Shown here piece after piece: positions 23,626-32,833 of a stretch of DNA of 52,882 nt. The stretch is from contig JBBDIP010000006.1 of NCBI GenBank assembly GCA_040880305.1, positions 1 to 52,882 on the forward strand. Reading direction: 5' to 3'. The translations under genes were made by a program, and so were the position numbers. The notes below the pieces were generated by a model. That model was not told where the DNA came from, searched no databases, and saw only the letters and a program-made list of their open reading frames with translations. This stretch comes from JBBDIP01 sp040880305 (GTDB taxonomy: Bacteria > Bacillota > Sulfobacillia > Fermentithermobacillales > Fermentithermobacillaceae). How positions within the stretch are numbered: position 1 is the stretch's first letter; every line of letters begins with the position of its first letter.

Positions 23626-25086
23626 CTACCTGAAATGTGGCGTGTAGTTGGGAGCTTCCTTTGTGATGTAAACATCGTGGGGATGGCTCTCGCGGAGGCC
23701 CGAATCGGTTATCCGCATGAGCTTGGCCCTGTCGTGCAGTTCCCTTATGGTCGCGCATCCGCAGTAGCCCATGCCTGACCGAAGACCGCCCATGAGCTGG
23801 AAGATGGTCTCAGAGACAGATCCTTTGTAGGGTACCCGGCCTTCTATGCCTTCGGGCACCAGTTTGGATGAGGCCTCCTGGAAGTACCTGTCCGCGGAGC
23901 CTTCCTTCATGGCGGCCATGGAACCCATCCCACGGTAGACCTTGAAGCTGCGTCCCTGCCAAATCTCCATTTCGCCCGGACTCTCGTCGGTGCCCGCAAA
24001 CAATCCGCCCAGCATGACGGCGTCGGCCCCTGCGGCCAGGGCCTTGGTCACATCGCCCGAGTACTTAATGCCGCCGTCCGCGATGACGGGGATCCCGAGC
24101 TCCTTGGCAGCCATTGCCGCGTTGAATATGGCGGTGATCTGAGGGACTCCCGCTCCCGAAACCACCCTGGTTGTACAGATGGATCCCGGGCCGACGCCGA
24201 CCTTGACGCAGTCGGCGCCCCTCTTGATGAGGGCCCTGGCTCCTTCGCCAGTGCCGATGTTGCCGGCGATGACGACTTTCTCAGGGAATCTTTCTTTGAT
24301 GGCCTCGACCGTGTCCAGGACGCCCTTGGAGTGTCCGTGGGCGCTGTCGACCACGATGACGTCCACGCCGGCCTCAGCAAGCGCCTTCACCCTGTCGAAC
24401 GCGCCGGCTCCAACGCACGCTCCCGCAAGCAGGCGTCCGCGCGAGTCTTTGGCTGCCTTTGGGTACATCCTTGTCTTCTCAATGTCCTTCAGCGTGATGA
24501 GGCCCTTTAGGTGGAAGTCCTTGTTGACCAGAGGCAGTTTCTCGATCTTGTGAATGCCCATTATGCGCTTGGCTTCTTCCAGCGACGTCCCGACCGGGGC
24601 GGTTATCAGGCCTTCCTTGGTCATGACCTGGCTGATTGGCCTCGAATGGTCTTCTTCGAATCTTATGTCGCGGTTGGTGATGATGCCTACGAGGGTCGCT
24701 CCCTCAATGACGGGTACACCTGAGATGTGGTACTTGGCCATTACGGAGAGGGCGTCATTGACGGTCTTGTCGGGGGAGAGGTAGATGGGATCGGAGATGA
24801 TGCCGTGCTCGGAGCGTTTTACCCTGTCGACTTCCTGGGCCTGCCGCTCGATCGGCATGTTCCGGTGGATGATCCCGAGCCCGCCTTCGCGTGCGATCGC
24901 GATGGCCATGCGGGATTCAGTGACGGTATCCATTGCCGCCGATATCAACGGGATCGCCATCCTGATACTGCCGCAGAGTTTGGTAGAGACATCCGCTTCC
25001 CTGGGCAGGACATCCGAGTAATCGGGGACCAGGAGAACGTCGTCGAAAGAAAGCCCTTCCTCGAGGAACTTGTCTTCCTTTTTCAC
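23626..25086 (-). CDS. guaB: Inosine-5'-monophosphate dehydrogenase
   Basis: IMPDH oxidises IMP to XMP with NAD, the first committed step to GMP. The 486-residue protein starts KKEDKFLEEGLSFDDVLLVP, carries two CBS domains (about residues 90-205, including ITNRDIRFEED), then the catalytic loop GPGSICTTRVVSGAG with the nucleophilic Cys, and the flap region near YRGMGSMAAM. GTG 25086 is chosen because GGAGGGG lies about eight bases upstream; the open frame extends 65 residues further without homology. A good promoter lies at 25124-25152. Confidence 0.95.
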   Translation of the reverse strand: MKKEDKFLEEGLSFDDVLLVPDYSDVLPREADVSTKLCGSIRMAIPLISAAMDTVTESRMAIAIAREGGLGIIHRNMPIERQAQEVDRVKRSEHGIISDPIYLSPDKTVNDALSVMAKYHISGVPVIEGATLVGIITNRDIRFEEDHSRPISQVMTKEGLITAPVGTSLEEAKRIMGIHKIEKLPLVNKDFHLKGLITLKDIEKTRMYPKAAKDSRGRLLAGACVGAGAFDRVKALAEAGVDVIVVDSAHGHSKGVLDTVEAIKERFPEKVVIAGNIGTGEGARALIKRGADCVKVGVGPGSICTTRVVSGAGVPQITAIFNAAMAAKELGIPVIADGGIKYSGDVTKALAAGADAVMLGGLFAGTDESPGEMEIWQGRSFKVYRGMGSMAAMKEGSADRYFQEASSKLVPEGIEGRVPYKGSVSETIFQLMGGLRSGMGYCGCATIRELHDRAKLMRITDSGLRESHPHDVYITKEAPNYTPHFR

Positions 25087-25123
25087 GCGGCAGCCCCTCC
25101 ATTGCCTTGAAGTTATTCTTAGC

Positions 25124-25152
25124 AGTATACCACCTACACAATTGAGCGGCAA
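25124..25152 (-). promoter_or_regulatory. guaB promoter
   Basis: On the minus strand TTGCCG (25152-25147) and TATACT (25129-25124) are separated by 17 bases, a good housekeeping sigma promoter about 40 bases before the guaB start. Confidence 0.65.
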
Positions 25153-25268
25153 CGAGTGAATTGTTGTTGGAATGCCTTGCGACGGGTTCAAGGAGGAAGG
25201 CGGTAGAGTGGCGAAACTGCTATGGGATTGCCTGTGCGTATCGTCAGGATTTGAACGGAGGTTTCGCC

Positions 25269-26450
25269 ATGGATGCCACAAAGCAACGCATAGTAGATGC
25301 TATCGACTCCCTGCGGCCCCTGGTGCAGGACATTGCTGTTTCCCTGTACGAGCATCCCGAAATTGGACTCACTGAGGCTTTCGCTTCGCAGAAACTGATC
25401 GGCATCCTTCGCGACGCCGGTTTTTCCGTGAACACGGGCACCGGGGGCCTGCCGACCGCATTCCTGGCTCGAACCGGCACGGGCCGCCCCTCCATAGCCT
25501 TTATGGCTGAATACGACGCCCTCCCCGTGATCGGGCACGGCTGCGGGCACAACCTGATGGGCGCCACCGCCGTAGCTGCGGGCATCGCCATGAGCAGGGT
25601 CTGTCCCGGGACCGGCTGGATCGTGCTAGGCACACCTGCCGAGGAGACCATTGGCGGGAAGGTAACCATGGCCGACGCGGGTGTGTTTAAAGATATCGAC
25701 GCCGCTCTCATCGCCCACCCTGGGCAGAGGAACTCGGTCGGCGGAGGCGTCCACTGGGCGTCGCATCCTCTGGAGATTACGTTCCACGGGCGCTCGTCTC
25801 ATGCGGGAGGGAACCCCCAGGAGGGGATAAACGCCCTGGATGCCTGCGTGGCGGCATATACCGCCATCAGGAGCCTGCGCAACCAACTGCGGGATCCTGT
25901 CCGGCTGGCCGGGATCATAAGCCACGGAGGAGACGCCCAGAACGTCGTCCCCGACAGAGCCCAGCTGAAGTTCACCCTGCGCTCGACCGACTGGAAGTAC
26001 CTTGAGGAAGTGGTGATCCCCAGGGTCAAGAGGTGCGCGGAGGGCGCGGCGGCTACCTACGGTGTGACAGTCGAGTTCCGGCACCACGAGTCTCTCTTCC
26101 GCGACACGCTTGATTATCCCGTGCTCATGGATCTGTGCAAGGCCAACTTCGAGCTGGTGGGGGAGCAACTACCGGCGCCGCTCCCTCTCGCAGGCGGAGG
26201 CGTCACCGACGTGGGCAACGTCACCTGGGTGACCCCCAGCATCCAGATCGGCTATCGTGCCACCACCGCCAGAGGCCACTCGCGGGAGATGGCTGATTCG
26301 ACGGTAACGCCGGAGGGCATTTCCGCCGCCCTGACGGCTGTCAAAGTGGTGTGCCTGACGGCGTACGACCTGGTGGCAGACCCGAAACACCTGGAACGTG
26401 CTAGGGCGCATCTGAATGCTTCTCTAAACGGCCAACGAACGCCATTCTAA
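25269..26450 (+). CDS. M20 family amidohydrolase (AbgB/PM20D2-like)
   Basis: The 393-residue zinc hydrolase shows the M20 metal motifs MAEYDALPVIGHGCGHN and GTPAEETIGGK, the dimerisation lid HGRSSHAGGNPQEGINAL, and VTDVGNVTWVTPSIQ near the C-terminus as in aminobenzoyl-glutamate hydrolase relatives. It should cleave an N-acyl amino acid or small dipeptide-like amide. ATG 25269 has ACGGAGG eight bases upstream. It is divergent from guaB. Confidence 0.85.
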   Translation: MDATKQRIVDAIDSLRPLVQDIAVSLYEHPEIGLTEAFASQKLIGILRDAGFSVNTGTGGLPTAFLARTGTGRPSIAFMAEYDALPVIGHGCGHNLMGATAVAAGIAMSRVCPGTGWIVLGTPAEETIGGKVTMADAGVFKDIDAALIAHPGQRNSVGGGVHWASHPLEITFHGRSSHAGGNPQEGINALDACVAAYTAIRSLRNQLRDPVRLAGIISHGGDAQNVVPDRAQLKFTLRSTDWKYLEEVVIPRVKRCAEGAAATYGVTVEFRHHESLFRDTLDYPVLMDLCKANFELVGEQLPAPLPLAGGGVTDVGNVTWVTPSIQIGYRATTARGHSREMADSTVTPEGISAALTAVKVVCLTAYDLVADPKHLERARAHLNASLNGQRTPF

Positions 26451-26469
26451 CAAGATTGACCGATAACGG

Positions 26470-26498
26470 TTGATATAGTGTAACAGTTGTTATATCAT
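26470..26498 (+). promoter_or_regulatory. Promoter overlapped by palindrome, ahead of the ChrB-like gene
   Basis: TTGATA (26470-26475) and TATCAT (26493-26498) are 17 bases apart. A 27-base palindrome with arms TGATATA (26471-26477) and TATATCA (26491-26497), plus inner AACA/TGTT, overlaps both elements. The predicted transcription start is at or next to the ATG at 26506, which lacks a ribosome-binding site, so the message may be leaderless. Confidence 0.5.
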
Positions 26499-26505
26499 TG
26501 CCTTC

Positions 26506-27051
26506 ATGAGCAATTCTGATTGCAGGATATGGTGGATATTGGTCTACAAGGTCCCGTCTGAACCCACGCGACTGCGAGCGGCTGTCTGGCGGGATGTCCA
26601 TCATTTGGGCGCTGTATACCTCCAAGACGGCGTCTGCCTCATCCCCGACGTCATCGACATGGAGCTGAACCTCGATGCTCTGCGTGAGAAGATCGTCGGC
26701 ATGGGTGGCCGGGCCTGGACGTTCCGCGCTCAAAGCAATGCGACCGGTCAGGATGCGGACCTGGAGGGCCTATTTCGGGAATCAACCGCGGACGAGCTTG
26801 CGCAGACCCGCAATGAGGCACGGACCCTCTTGCGGCATTTGGAGGATGCCAGAGGCCACTTCGACATCGAGGGCGAGGAACTGGCTCGCAGTGAGGGCGA
26901 GATTCGCAGACTGCACTCCTTCCTCCAGTCCATACGCGGAAGGCTGTTCTTTCAAGACCCTTTGGTCGACGAGATTGAGGCGACCCTTTATCGTTGTCAC
27001 GCTTTGCTGAAGGAAGGGGGAGAAAAGAGTGAAATGGGTGACAAGGGCTAA
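26506..27051 (+). CDS. ChrB N-terminal domain protein
   Basis: The 181-residue protein matches the N-terminal domain of ChrB, a chromate-resistance-associated regulator: WWILVYKVPSEPTRLRAAVW, then GAVYLQDGVCLIPD. The second half is helical (EARTLLRHLEDA onward). In proteobacterial ChrB this domain is fused to the domain encoded by the next gene; here they are separate with a 23-base overlap. No ChrA chromate transporter is visible; an ABC exporter follows instead. The start shows no Shine-Dalgarno site. Confidence 0.8.
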   Translation: MSNSDCRIWWILVYKVPSEPTRLRAAVWRDVHHLGAVYLQDGVCLIPDVIDMELNLDALREKIVGMGGRAWTFRAQSNATGQDADLEGLFRESTADELAQTRNEARTLLRHLEDARGHFDIEGEELARSEGEIRRLHSFLQSIRGRLFFQDPLVDEIEATLYRCHALLKEGGEKSEMGDKG

Positions 27052-27454
27052 CGCCCACGTTGATAGAGTAGCCTGTCCCTGGCTGATCACGCGGTTCATC
27101 GATCCGTCCGCCGAATTTGTGTTCATCGATCCCGAGAAGGACCCTATGCCGGATGATGCCACGCCATTCGATATGAAGGGCGTGAAGTTGGGACATCACG
27201 CGGGTAAGTGTAGTTTTGAGGTCATAATCGATGAATACCGCCTTGATGATCCCGCGCTTGTCGTGCTTGCGAAGGTCGTCCACGGCGCCGACATAACGAT
27301 GGATGTGGGTTTGATCCCTGAGTCGGCGGGACTCGAGGCGATAGCCAGAGGTTTCATGCTTAGCGAGACCGATGACCACAAGAAACTGCAACTGGAATTC
27401 CCGATGTACGATGCACTGTACTCTTACGCTAAGGACAAGCTGGCTAAGGCCTAG
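27029..27454 (+). CDS. ChrB C-terminal domain protein
   Basis: The 141-residue protein shows the ChrB C-terminal pattern: KWVTRANAHVDRVACPWLI, FIDPSAEFVFIDPE, and HHAGKCSFEVIIDEY, with conserved His, Asp and Cys residues. The GTG has GGGGGAG upstream inside the preceding gene. Together with the N-terminal domain protein it reconstitutes ChrB as two chains. The ABC exporter starts 19 bases after its stop, suggesting one operon. Confidence 0.85.
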   Translation: MKWVTRANAHVDRVACPWLITRFIDPSAEFVFIDPEKDPMPDDATPFDMKGVKLGHHAGKCSFEVIIDEYRLDDPALVVLAKVVHGADITMDVGLIPESAGLEAIARGFMLSETDDHKKLQLEFPMYDALYSYAKDKLAKA

Positions 27455-27473
27455 TTGAAAGGTGTAAGGCACA

Positions 27474-29279
27474 TTGACTAGTACCGCTCCTAAGAAGGGC
27501 GTTTCGGTTTGGCAGTATCTGTTCAAGTACTTGCCCAGGCTGGTGAGGGGTTCTATCGGAGGTCTCGGCTACAACACGCTGATCGTCCTGGGCCCCATAT
27601 TCCTGGGGAGGGCCCTTGACGCCGTCTTCGCCCTGGAGAAGAGCGGGTTCTCGCCGGATTCCTATCACAACCTCTATCTGAACCTAGGACTGCTGGTGGC
27701 CTCAACTATCGCCTTCCAGGGCTTCCGTACGCTAAAGCGACTGGACTTCCGGAACATGGCCAACCGGATCGGCAACGACCTGCGTTCCGACCTCATGAAG
27801 GCGTCGATGTCCTGGTCCATGCCGGACTTCGACGCGGAGAAGGTCGGTGACCTCATGTCCCGGGCGGTCGGCGATGTCGGCCAGGTCGCTGCGACAATCA
27901 TGACCACCATAACCGAACTCTACGACACGCTGGTGCTCATCGTGTCCTACTTCGTCGCATGCCTGTACTACCAGCCCAGACTGACGCTACTGGCCGCCGC
28001 TCCCCAGATAGTGACCATCTTCCTTGCCGGAAGGACCGGCAACGTGATCTTCCGGTTCTCGACCGAGGCCCGCCAGGCTGCCTCGCGGGTCAACACGCAC
28101 CTTCGCGAGCAGCTGCAGGGGGAACGTGTCCTGCGGATCTTCGGCCGGGAGAAGGAGGAAAGGGAGAGGCTGGGTAGGCTCTGCCAGCAGCAGCTGGTCG
28201 CAAACCTGCGGCTCTCGGTCCTACAAGGAGGGCTTATGCCGTTCTATGCGGTGCTGTCGTCGCTTGGTATTGTCCTGGTCATAAGCTCCGGCGGCATGCG
28301 GGTGGCGAGCGGGGAGTGGACAATCGGCCTGTTCACTGCCTACCTCACGCTGTTCTCGGCCATGACGGCACGGACTATGATGGCTGCCAGGGTACTGAAC
28401 GGCCTACACGCTGGAAAAGCAAGCTGGACAAGAGTCGCCGCGAAGATCGATAAACCCAGGACGGAGGAGTATGGACAGGAGTCCGCGACAGATGTCGCGA
28501 GTTCAGTGGGCCTCGACCTTTCGATCAAAAACCTCCACTTCTCGTTCCCTGGTGTCTCGACCGACGCCATAGCAGGGATAAGTTTCGAGGCCGAGCCGGG
28601 GAGCTTTGTGGCGGTAACGGGTCCTATCGGCAGCGGAAAGAGCGCACTTGCTACCGTCCTGACCGGCCTCTACCCGTATCAAGGCAGTATCCTGTTCGGT
28701 GGGCGCGAACTCCGGGACATCCTTGCAGAGGATAGGGAGCGGACTGTCTCGCTCCTGGACCAGAACGCGTTCCTGTTCTCGGCCACTATTGAGGAAAACG
28801 TGGCCTTCTTCCGGGAAGCGGATGATGAAAGGCTAATGGAGACCCTGCGCCTCGCCGGGCTCAAGGAGGACCTGGACGCCTTTCAGAGCGGCGTGGACAC
28901 CCTCATAGGCGAGCAGGGCACCAGGGTCTCGGGCGGGCAGAGGCAGCGCATCGCCCTGGCCCGCGCCCTCTACCGCCGGTCCCCGCTTGTGATCCTGGAC
29001 GACCCGTTCTCGGCGGTGGATATAGCGACCGAGCAGCGGATGGTTCAAAGGATCCGGGAGGCCGCAGGTGCCTCCACGCTTCTCCTGTTCTCCCACCGCC
29101 TGTCATCCTTCCCTCAGGCCGACAAGGTGATCGTCTTGTCCGAAGGCAAAGTGCACGAGGCAGGCACTCACGAAGAGCTTCTCAAGAACGAAGGGCTATA
29201 CGCCAGGATCTTCAGGGCCCAGGAATGGCTCTCCGCGTACGGTGAGGGCGGCGGGGAGGAGGTGGCCCGCCGTGGCTAA
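27474..29279 (+). CDS. Heterodimeric ABC exporter, subunit with degenerate catalytic site
   Basis: The 601-residue half-transporter has six membrane segments (about residues 25-310) and a C-terminal ATPase. Walker A is GPIGSGKSAL, the signature VSGGQRQRIALARAL is canonical, but Walker B reads LVILDDPFSAVD, with Asp in place of the catalytic Glu. It pairs with the following subunit, which supplies the opposite combination, as in TM287/288-type exporters. TTG 27474 is the start, with a modest AAAGG upstream. Likely substrate: drug or lipid. Confidence 0.85.
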   Translation: MTSTAPKKGVSVWQYLFKYLPRLVRGSIGGLGYNTLIVLGPIFLGRALDAVFALEKSGFSPDSYHNLYLNLGLLVASTIAFQGFRTLKRLDFRNMANRIGNDLRSDLMKASMSWSMPDFDAEKVGDLMSRAVGDVGQVAATIMTTITELYDTLVLIVSYFVACLYYQPRLTLLAAAPQIVTIFLAGRTGNVIFRFSTEARQAASRVNTHLREQLQGERVLRIFGREKEERERLGRLCQQQLVANLRLSVLQGGLMPFYAVLSSLGIVLVISSGGMRVASGEWTIGLFTAYLTLFSAMTARTMMAARVLNGLHAGKASWTRVAAKIDKPRTEEYGQESATDVASSVGLDLSIKNLHFSFPGVSTDAIAGISFEAEPGSFVAVTGPIGSGKSALATVLTGLYPYQGSILFGGRELRDILAEDRERTVSLLDQNAFLFSATIEENVAFFREADDERLMETLRLAGLKEDLDAFQSGVDTLIGEQGTRVSGGQRQRIALARALYRRSPLVILDDPFSAVDIATEQRMVQRIREAAGASTLLLFSHRLSSFPQADKVIVLSEGKVHEAGTHEELLKNEGLYARIFRAQEWLSAYGEGGGEEVARRG

Positions 29280-31092
29280 GACAGAGAGCGGCAAACGGGA
29301 CGTCGAGCGGACCCTCTGGCCGGCTATCATCCCGGTCCTCGGTCGGTACTGGTACCTATTGGCCATGGCTCTGGCCTTGGTCGCGGCGACCAGCTTTACC
29401 GAACTCTTGCCGCCCCTCATCCTTCGGAACCTGATCGACACGTATCTCTCAAGGAATATTGCGGACGGCATACTTAAGATTGCCTTCCTGTACTTGGGCG
29501 CCATGGCCGCGACCAGGGCGATTCAGTTCGCTCTGTCCTACACCGTAACCGTGCTGGGCCAGAATATCCTTCTCAGCATCAGGATGATGATCGCCAGGCG
29601 CCTCGAGATCCTGCCCTTGGCCTACTTCGACAACACGCCTGTCGGGGAAGTGATGAGCAGGTGTACCAACGACGTTGATGCGGTGAACACCCTGTTCTCG
29701 GCGGGCATGATGAACGTCATCACCGACGTCTTCAGGATCTTCGGAGTCCTGGGAGCCATGTACATGGTGGACCGTCGGCTGACCGTGGTTGTGATTCTGA
29801 GCACTCCCCTGGTAGTGCTCACAAACGAGTACTTCCGGAGAACTGTCCGGCAGTACCAGCGCAGACTCCGCGTCCTTACCGCCGGGATCTACAGCTTCCT
29901 GCAAGAGGCCTGGAGCGGCATGCGCGTGGTGCGTACCTACGGTGCGAAGGGCGGCGTCAGCCGCAAGCTGGATGCTCTGCAGGAGACATACATCCGCGCC
30001 GCCGACGGGGCAGCGCTCTACAACGCCTACTTCCCGGGGATCCTGAAGTCCATTGAGGCCGTGACCACCGCAGTAGTCGTATGGTACGGCGCGAGGCCTG
30101 CGGTCCTGACAGCAGGCTTGACTCTTGGCGGGCTGGCAGCCTTCGCCCAGCTGATAAACAGGCTGCACTCGCCCCTGCAAAACCTGGGCGAGGAGTGGCA
30201 GACCATTCAGGAAGCCCTCTCTGGCGTCGAGCGCATCACTGAGTTTTTGCGTGAGCCCATTGACGAAGGGGAGCTGGTTGCCAAGACCGGGGGCGGATCA
30301 GGCACGACTGTGGCGAGCTCGCCGGTCGCGCGGACTCTTGGCCACGGCGCCCAGGTCGACGTATCCAACCTCACATTCGGCTATTTCCAGGGCCGGCCCG
30401 TTCTTTCCGACATCGACCTGGCCATTTCTCCGGGGGAGCGGGTAGTGATCGTCGGACGGACCGGAGCGGGCAAGACCAGCCTCCTGCACCTGCTCGCAGG
30501 GCTGTATAAGCCGTGGAGCGGTGCTATCGGAATTGACGGGATGGAGCCCGGCACTCTCCCACCCGATGAGAGGCGGCGTCTTCTGGGCGTGGTGCCCCAG
30601 GCGGTCTACATTTTCGACGCTACCGTCCGCGACAACGTCTCACTCATGGACCCCACCATAGGCAGGGAGAAGGTTGAGACGGTCTGCCAATCTGTTGGAC
30701 TTCACGAAGCGATAACGGCGCTTCCTCAGGGTTACGACACGCCGCTTGGTAGCGGCGGCTCCCATTTATCCTTCGGCCAGAACCAACTGCTGTGCCTGGC
30801 CAGGGCGCTTGTCTGCGACCCGCCGCTGCTCTTGCTGGACGAGCCGACATCCGGCACCGACACCGAAACCGAGAAGATGATCTTTCAGGCCCTCAAGCAG
30901 GTGGGTCAGGCCAGGACGATGATAGTCATAGCCCACAGGCTGACCGGCATCATCGAAGCCCAGCGCGTCGTGGTGGTCTCGGGAGGGCGCATAGCGCAGG
31001 ACGGCACGCCCGAGGAATTGGCCGGCAAGACCGGCTGGTATAAGGTGTTCAAGGAGCTGGAGGATCTGGGGTGGAACAAGCCTGCGACGTAG
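29272..31092 (+). CDS. Heterodimeric ABC exporter, catalytic subunit
   Basis: The 606-residue half-transporter has six membrane segments and an ATPase with Walker A GRTGAGKTSL and canonical Walker B LLLLDEPTSGTD, whereas its signature is altered to LSFGQNQLLCLARAL. The competent ATP site would form from this Walker A/B and the partner's SGGQ signature. GTG 29272 has GGAGGAGGTGG upstream and overlaps the preceding stop by eight bases, indicating coupled equal expression. Confidence 0.85.
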   Translation: MAKTESGKRDVERTLWPAIIPVLGRYWYLLAMALALVAATSFTELLPPLILRNLIDTYLSRNIADGILKIAFLYLGAMAATRAIQFALSYTVTVLGQNILLSIRMMIARRLEILPLAYFDNTPVGEVMSRCTNDVDAVNTLFSAGMMNVITDVFRIFGVLGAMYMVDRRLTVVVILSTPLVVLTNEYFRRTVRQYQRRLRVLTAGIYSFLQEAWSGMRVVRTYGAKGGVSRKLDALQETYIRAADGAALYNAYFPGILKSIEAVTTAVVVWYGARPAVLTAGLTLGGLAAFAQLINRLHSPLQNLGEEWQTIQEALSGVERITEFLREPIDEGELVAKTGGGSGTTVASSPVARTLGHGAQVDVSNLTFGYFQGRPVLSDIDLAISPGERVVIVGRTGAGKTSLLHLLAGLYKPWSGAIGIDGMEPGTLPPDERRRLLGVVPQAVYIFDATVRDNVSLMDPTIGREKVETVCQSVGLHEAITALPQGYDTPLGSGGSHLSFGQNQLLCLARALVCDPPLLLLDEPTSGTDTETEKMIFQALKQVGQARTMIVIAHRLTGIIEAQRVVVVSGGRIAQDGTPEELAGKTGWYKVFKELEDLGWNKPAT

Positions 31093-31109
31093 GCTAGGAT
31101 GTTGGCTCC

Positions 31110-31398
31110 TTATTGCCTTGACGTCTCCGCTCGCGCCGTGTCTGGGGTGGGGGTCACCTGCGGGCGGCGTATCAGTCGAGCCGAGTTGAGCACAACTGCG
31201 ACAGACCCGACGTTGTGCCACAAGGCTCCCGTCACCGGCGTAAGGGTCCCGGTTGACGCCAGGACTACGGCGACCAGGTTGAGGACCAGCGCAGCCCATA
31301 CATTCTGTGAGATGACAGCCAGCGTACGCCTGCCGATATCCAGAGCCTCCGCCACTCCCGCAACCCTATCCGACATTATGGCGACATCTGCGGGGTGA
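31110..31398 (-). pseudogene. C-terminal stub of a heavy-metal P-type ATPase
   Basis: The reverse strand encodes ADVAIMSDRVAGVAEALDIG, then RRTLAVISQNVWAALVLN and HNVGSVAVVLNSARL, the last two membrane helices of P1B-type ATPases for zinc, cadmium or copper. Everything upstream of the hinge region is missing, and the sequence beyond 31398 changes to IS-end-like repeats. It is the remnant of a gene truncated by an insertion or deletion. Confidence 0.75.
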
Positions 31399-31410
31399 CG
31401 TGGCTACCGA

Positions 31411-31490
31411 CAGACCATTTCGGACATGAACGACTACTGGCAGACCATGGTTCTTGAGGTGGTCAACCGCAGACCATATCGGACAGTGAA
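31411..31490. repeat. Short direct repeats resembling an IS21-type end
   Basis: CAGACCATTTCGGACATGAA (31411-31430) and CAGACCATATCGGACA followed by GTGAA (31470-31490) are near-identical; a shorter CAGACCAT sits between them at 31441-31448. Multiple 18-20 base repeats at one end are typical of IS21-family elements. No transposase remains, and the repeats directly adjoin the truncated P-type ATPase stub. Confidence 0.35.
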
Positions 31491-31595
31491 GCGCCCACCA
31501 GTGAACCATAGTGAGCCCTACCGAACAAAAGCGGCCAGACGAGGTCCATATCCGGGACCAGCCTGGCCGCCTGAAAGCTATCTGGCAGGATGCTG

Positions 31596-32663
31596 CTACA
31601 CCTGCACCTCTGAGTCGTCGCCGATCATGAGCCGCAACGACTGGCGGCCATCGGCCACTTTGGTCACTTTGGCGTTCCGGCCGATGAGGCTGTCTTCAAC
31701 GCGCCCGACGTCGGTTAACTTGCAGTCCTCGAGGATGACCGAGTGCTCGATGATGACCTTTCGCAGGGAACTGCCGTTTCCTATGGCGGTGAAGGGTCCT
31801 ATGAAGCAGTCCTCAACGATGGCTCCTTCGCCGATCACGACGGGACCGCGGACGGTGCTACGGATGACCTTGGCGGTCCGTGCCACCTCGACCCTTCCGG
31901 TTATCTTGCTGTCGGGGCTCACGTCGCCGAGGACTGACCTCTTGGCGTATTCGTCCAGCACGACGCGGTTAGCCTCAAGGATGTCGTCCTTCTTGCCGGT
32001 GTCGAGCCACCAGCCCTCAAGGACTTTGGTGTGGACAGTCTCACCTTGGTTGAGGAGCTCTTGTATGGCGTCGGTTATCTCGAGCTCGCCCCTGAAGGAA
32101 GGCTTGATCTTGAGGATAGCCTCGTGGATCTTCGGCGAGAACATGTAGACGCCAACAATCGCGAGGTTGGACGGCGGGTCCTTGGGTTTCTCGACCAGTT
32201 TCTCAAGGTCGCCCCGCTTGTCGAGCACAGCCACACCAAATTGCCTGGGGTCCGCCACTTCCTTTAGGAGGACAGTGGCCGCGGCCGCTTCCTTTTCAAA
32301 CTTCTCGACCATCGGAGCGACGCCGCCCTCGATGAGGTTGTCGCCCAGGAACATGAGGAACTTGTCGAGGCCCAAAAACCCCTGGGACACTGAAACGGCG
32401 TGGGCCAGCCCCTTGGGTTTGTCCTGGATTATGTAGGTGATGCGGACGCCCCAGCGGGACCCGTCCCCCACGGCGGACTTCATGAAGTCGACGTTCTCAG
32501 GCGAGACGACCAAGCCGATTTCCCAGATGCCCGCGCGCGCTATCTGCTCAACCACGAAGTAGATAATTGGTCTGTTGGCTACCGGCAGTAGGTGCTTGGT
32601 TGTGGTGTAAGTCAGCGGGCGCAGCCTTGTGCCCTTCCCGGCGGCAAGGATAAGTGCCTTCAA
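31596..32663 (-). CDS. Glucose-1-phosphate thymidylyltransferase, long form
   Basis: The 355-residue nucleotidyltransferase starts KALILAAGKGTRLRPLTYT with the nucleotide/Mg site, has MFLGDNLIEGG with the metal Asp, and GGWWLDTGK-like EGWWLDTGKKDDIL near residue 215. Beyond it is a left-handed beta-helix of hexapeptide repeats (about residues 245-350), which marks the long RmlA form found in archaea and Bacillota. It makes dTDP-glucose for surface glycans or secondary products. TTG 32663 has GGGAGGAG upstream. It is divergent from the large cluster at 32834 and stands alone, without rmlBCD. Confidence 0.85.
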   Translation of the reverse strand: MKALILAAGKGTRLRPLTYTTTKHLLPVANRPIIYFVVEQIARAGIWEIGLVVSPENVDFMKSAVGDGSRWGVRITYIIQDKPKGLAHAVSVSQGFLGLDKFLMFLGDNLIEGGVAPMVEKFEKEAAAATVLLKEVADPRQFGVAVLDKRGDLEKLVEKPKDPPSNLAIVGVYMFSPKIHEAILKIKPSFRGELEITDAIQELLNQGETVHTKVLEGWWLDTGKKDDILEANRVVLDEYAKRSVLGDVSPDSKITGRVEVARTAKVIRSTVRGPVVIGEGAIVEDCFIGPFTAIGNGSSLRKVIIEHSVILEDCKLTDVGRVEDSLIGRNAKVTKVADGRQSLRLMIGDDSEVQV

Positions 32664-32833
32664 ATTAATCTCCTCCCGGACTGTGAGACGAACCTTTCAC
32701 CCTGGATTCGTCCGCCCCCTGCCCAAGTCCTCTAAGGTGGCGGGTGCTGCTTCCAGAAGGATTACTTCGCCCTACGCAGAAGTAATCAGGACTGTGCTGT
32801 CGGCGACCATTGAGATGCCTGGAGGAGTCAGCT

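Noticed and set aside
31411..31490. CRISPR array
   Set aside because: Only two near-full repeats and one short one, with irregular spacing and no cas genes; IS-end repeats fit better.
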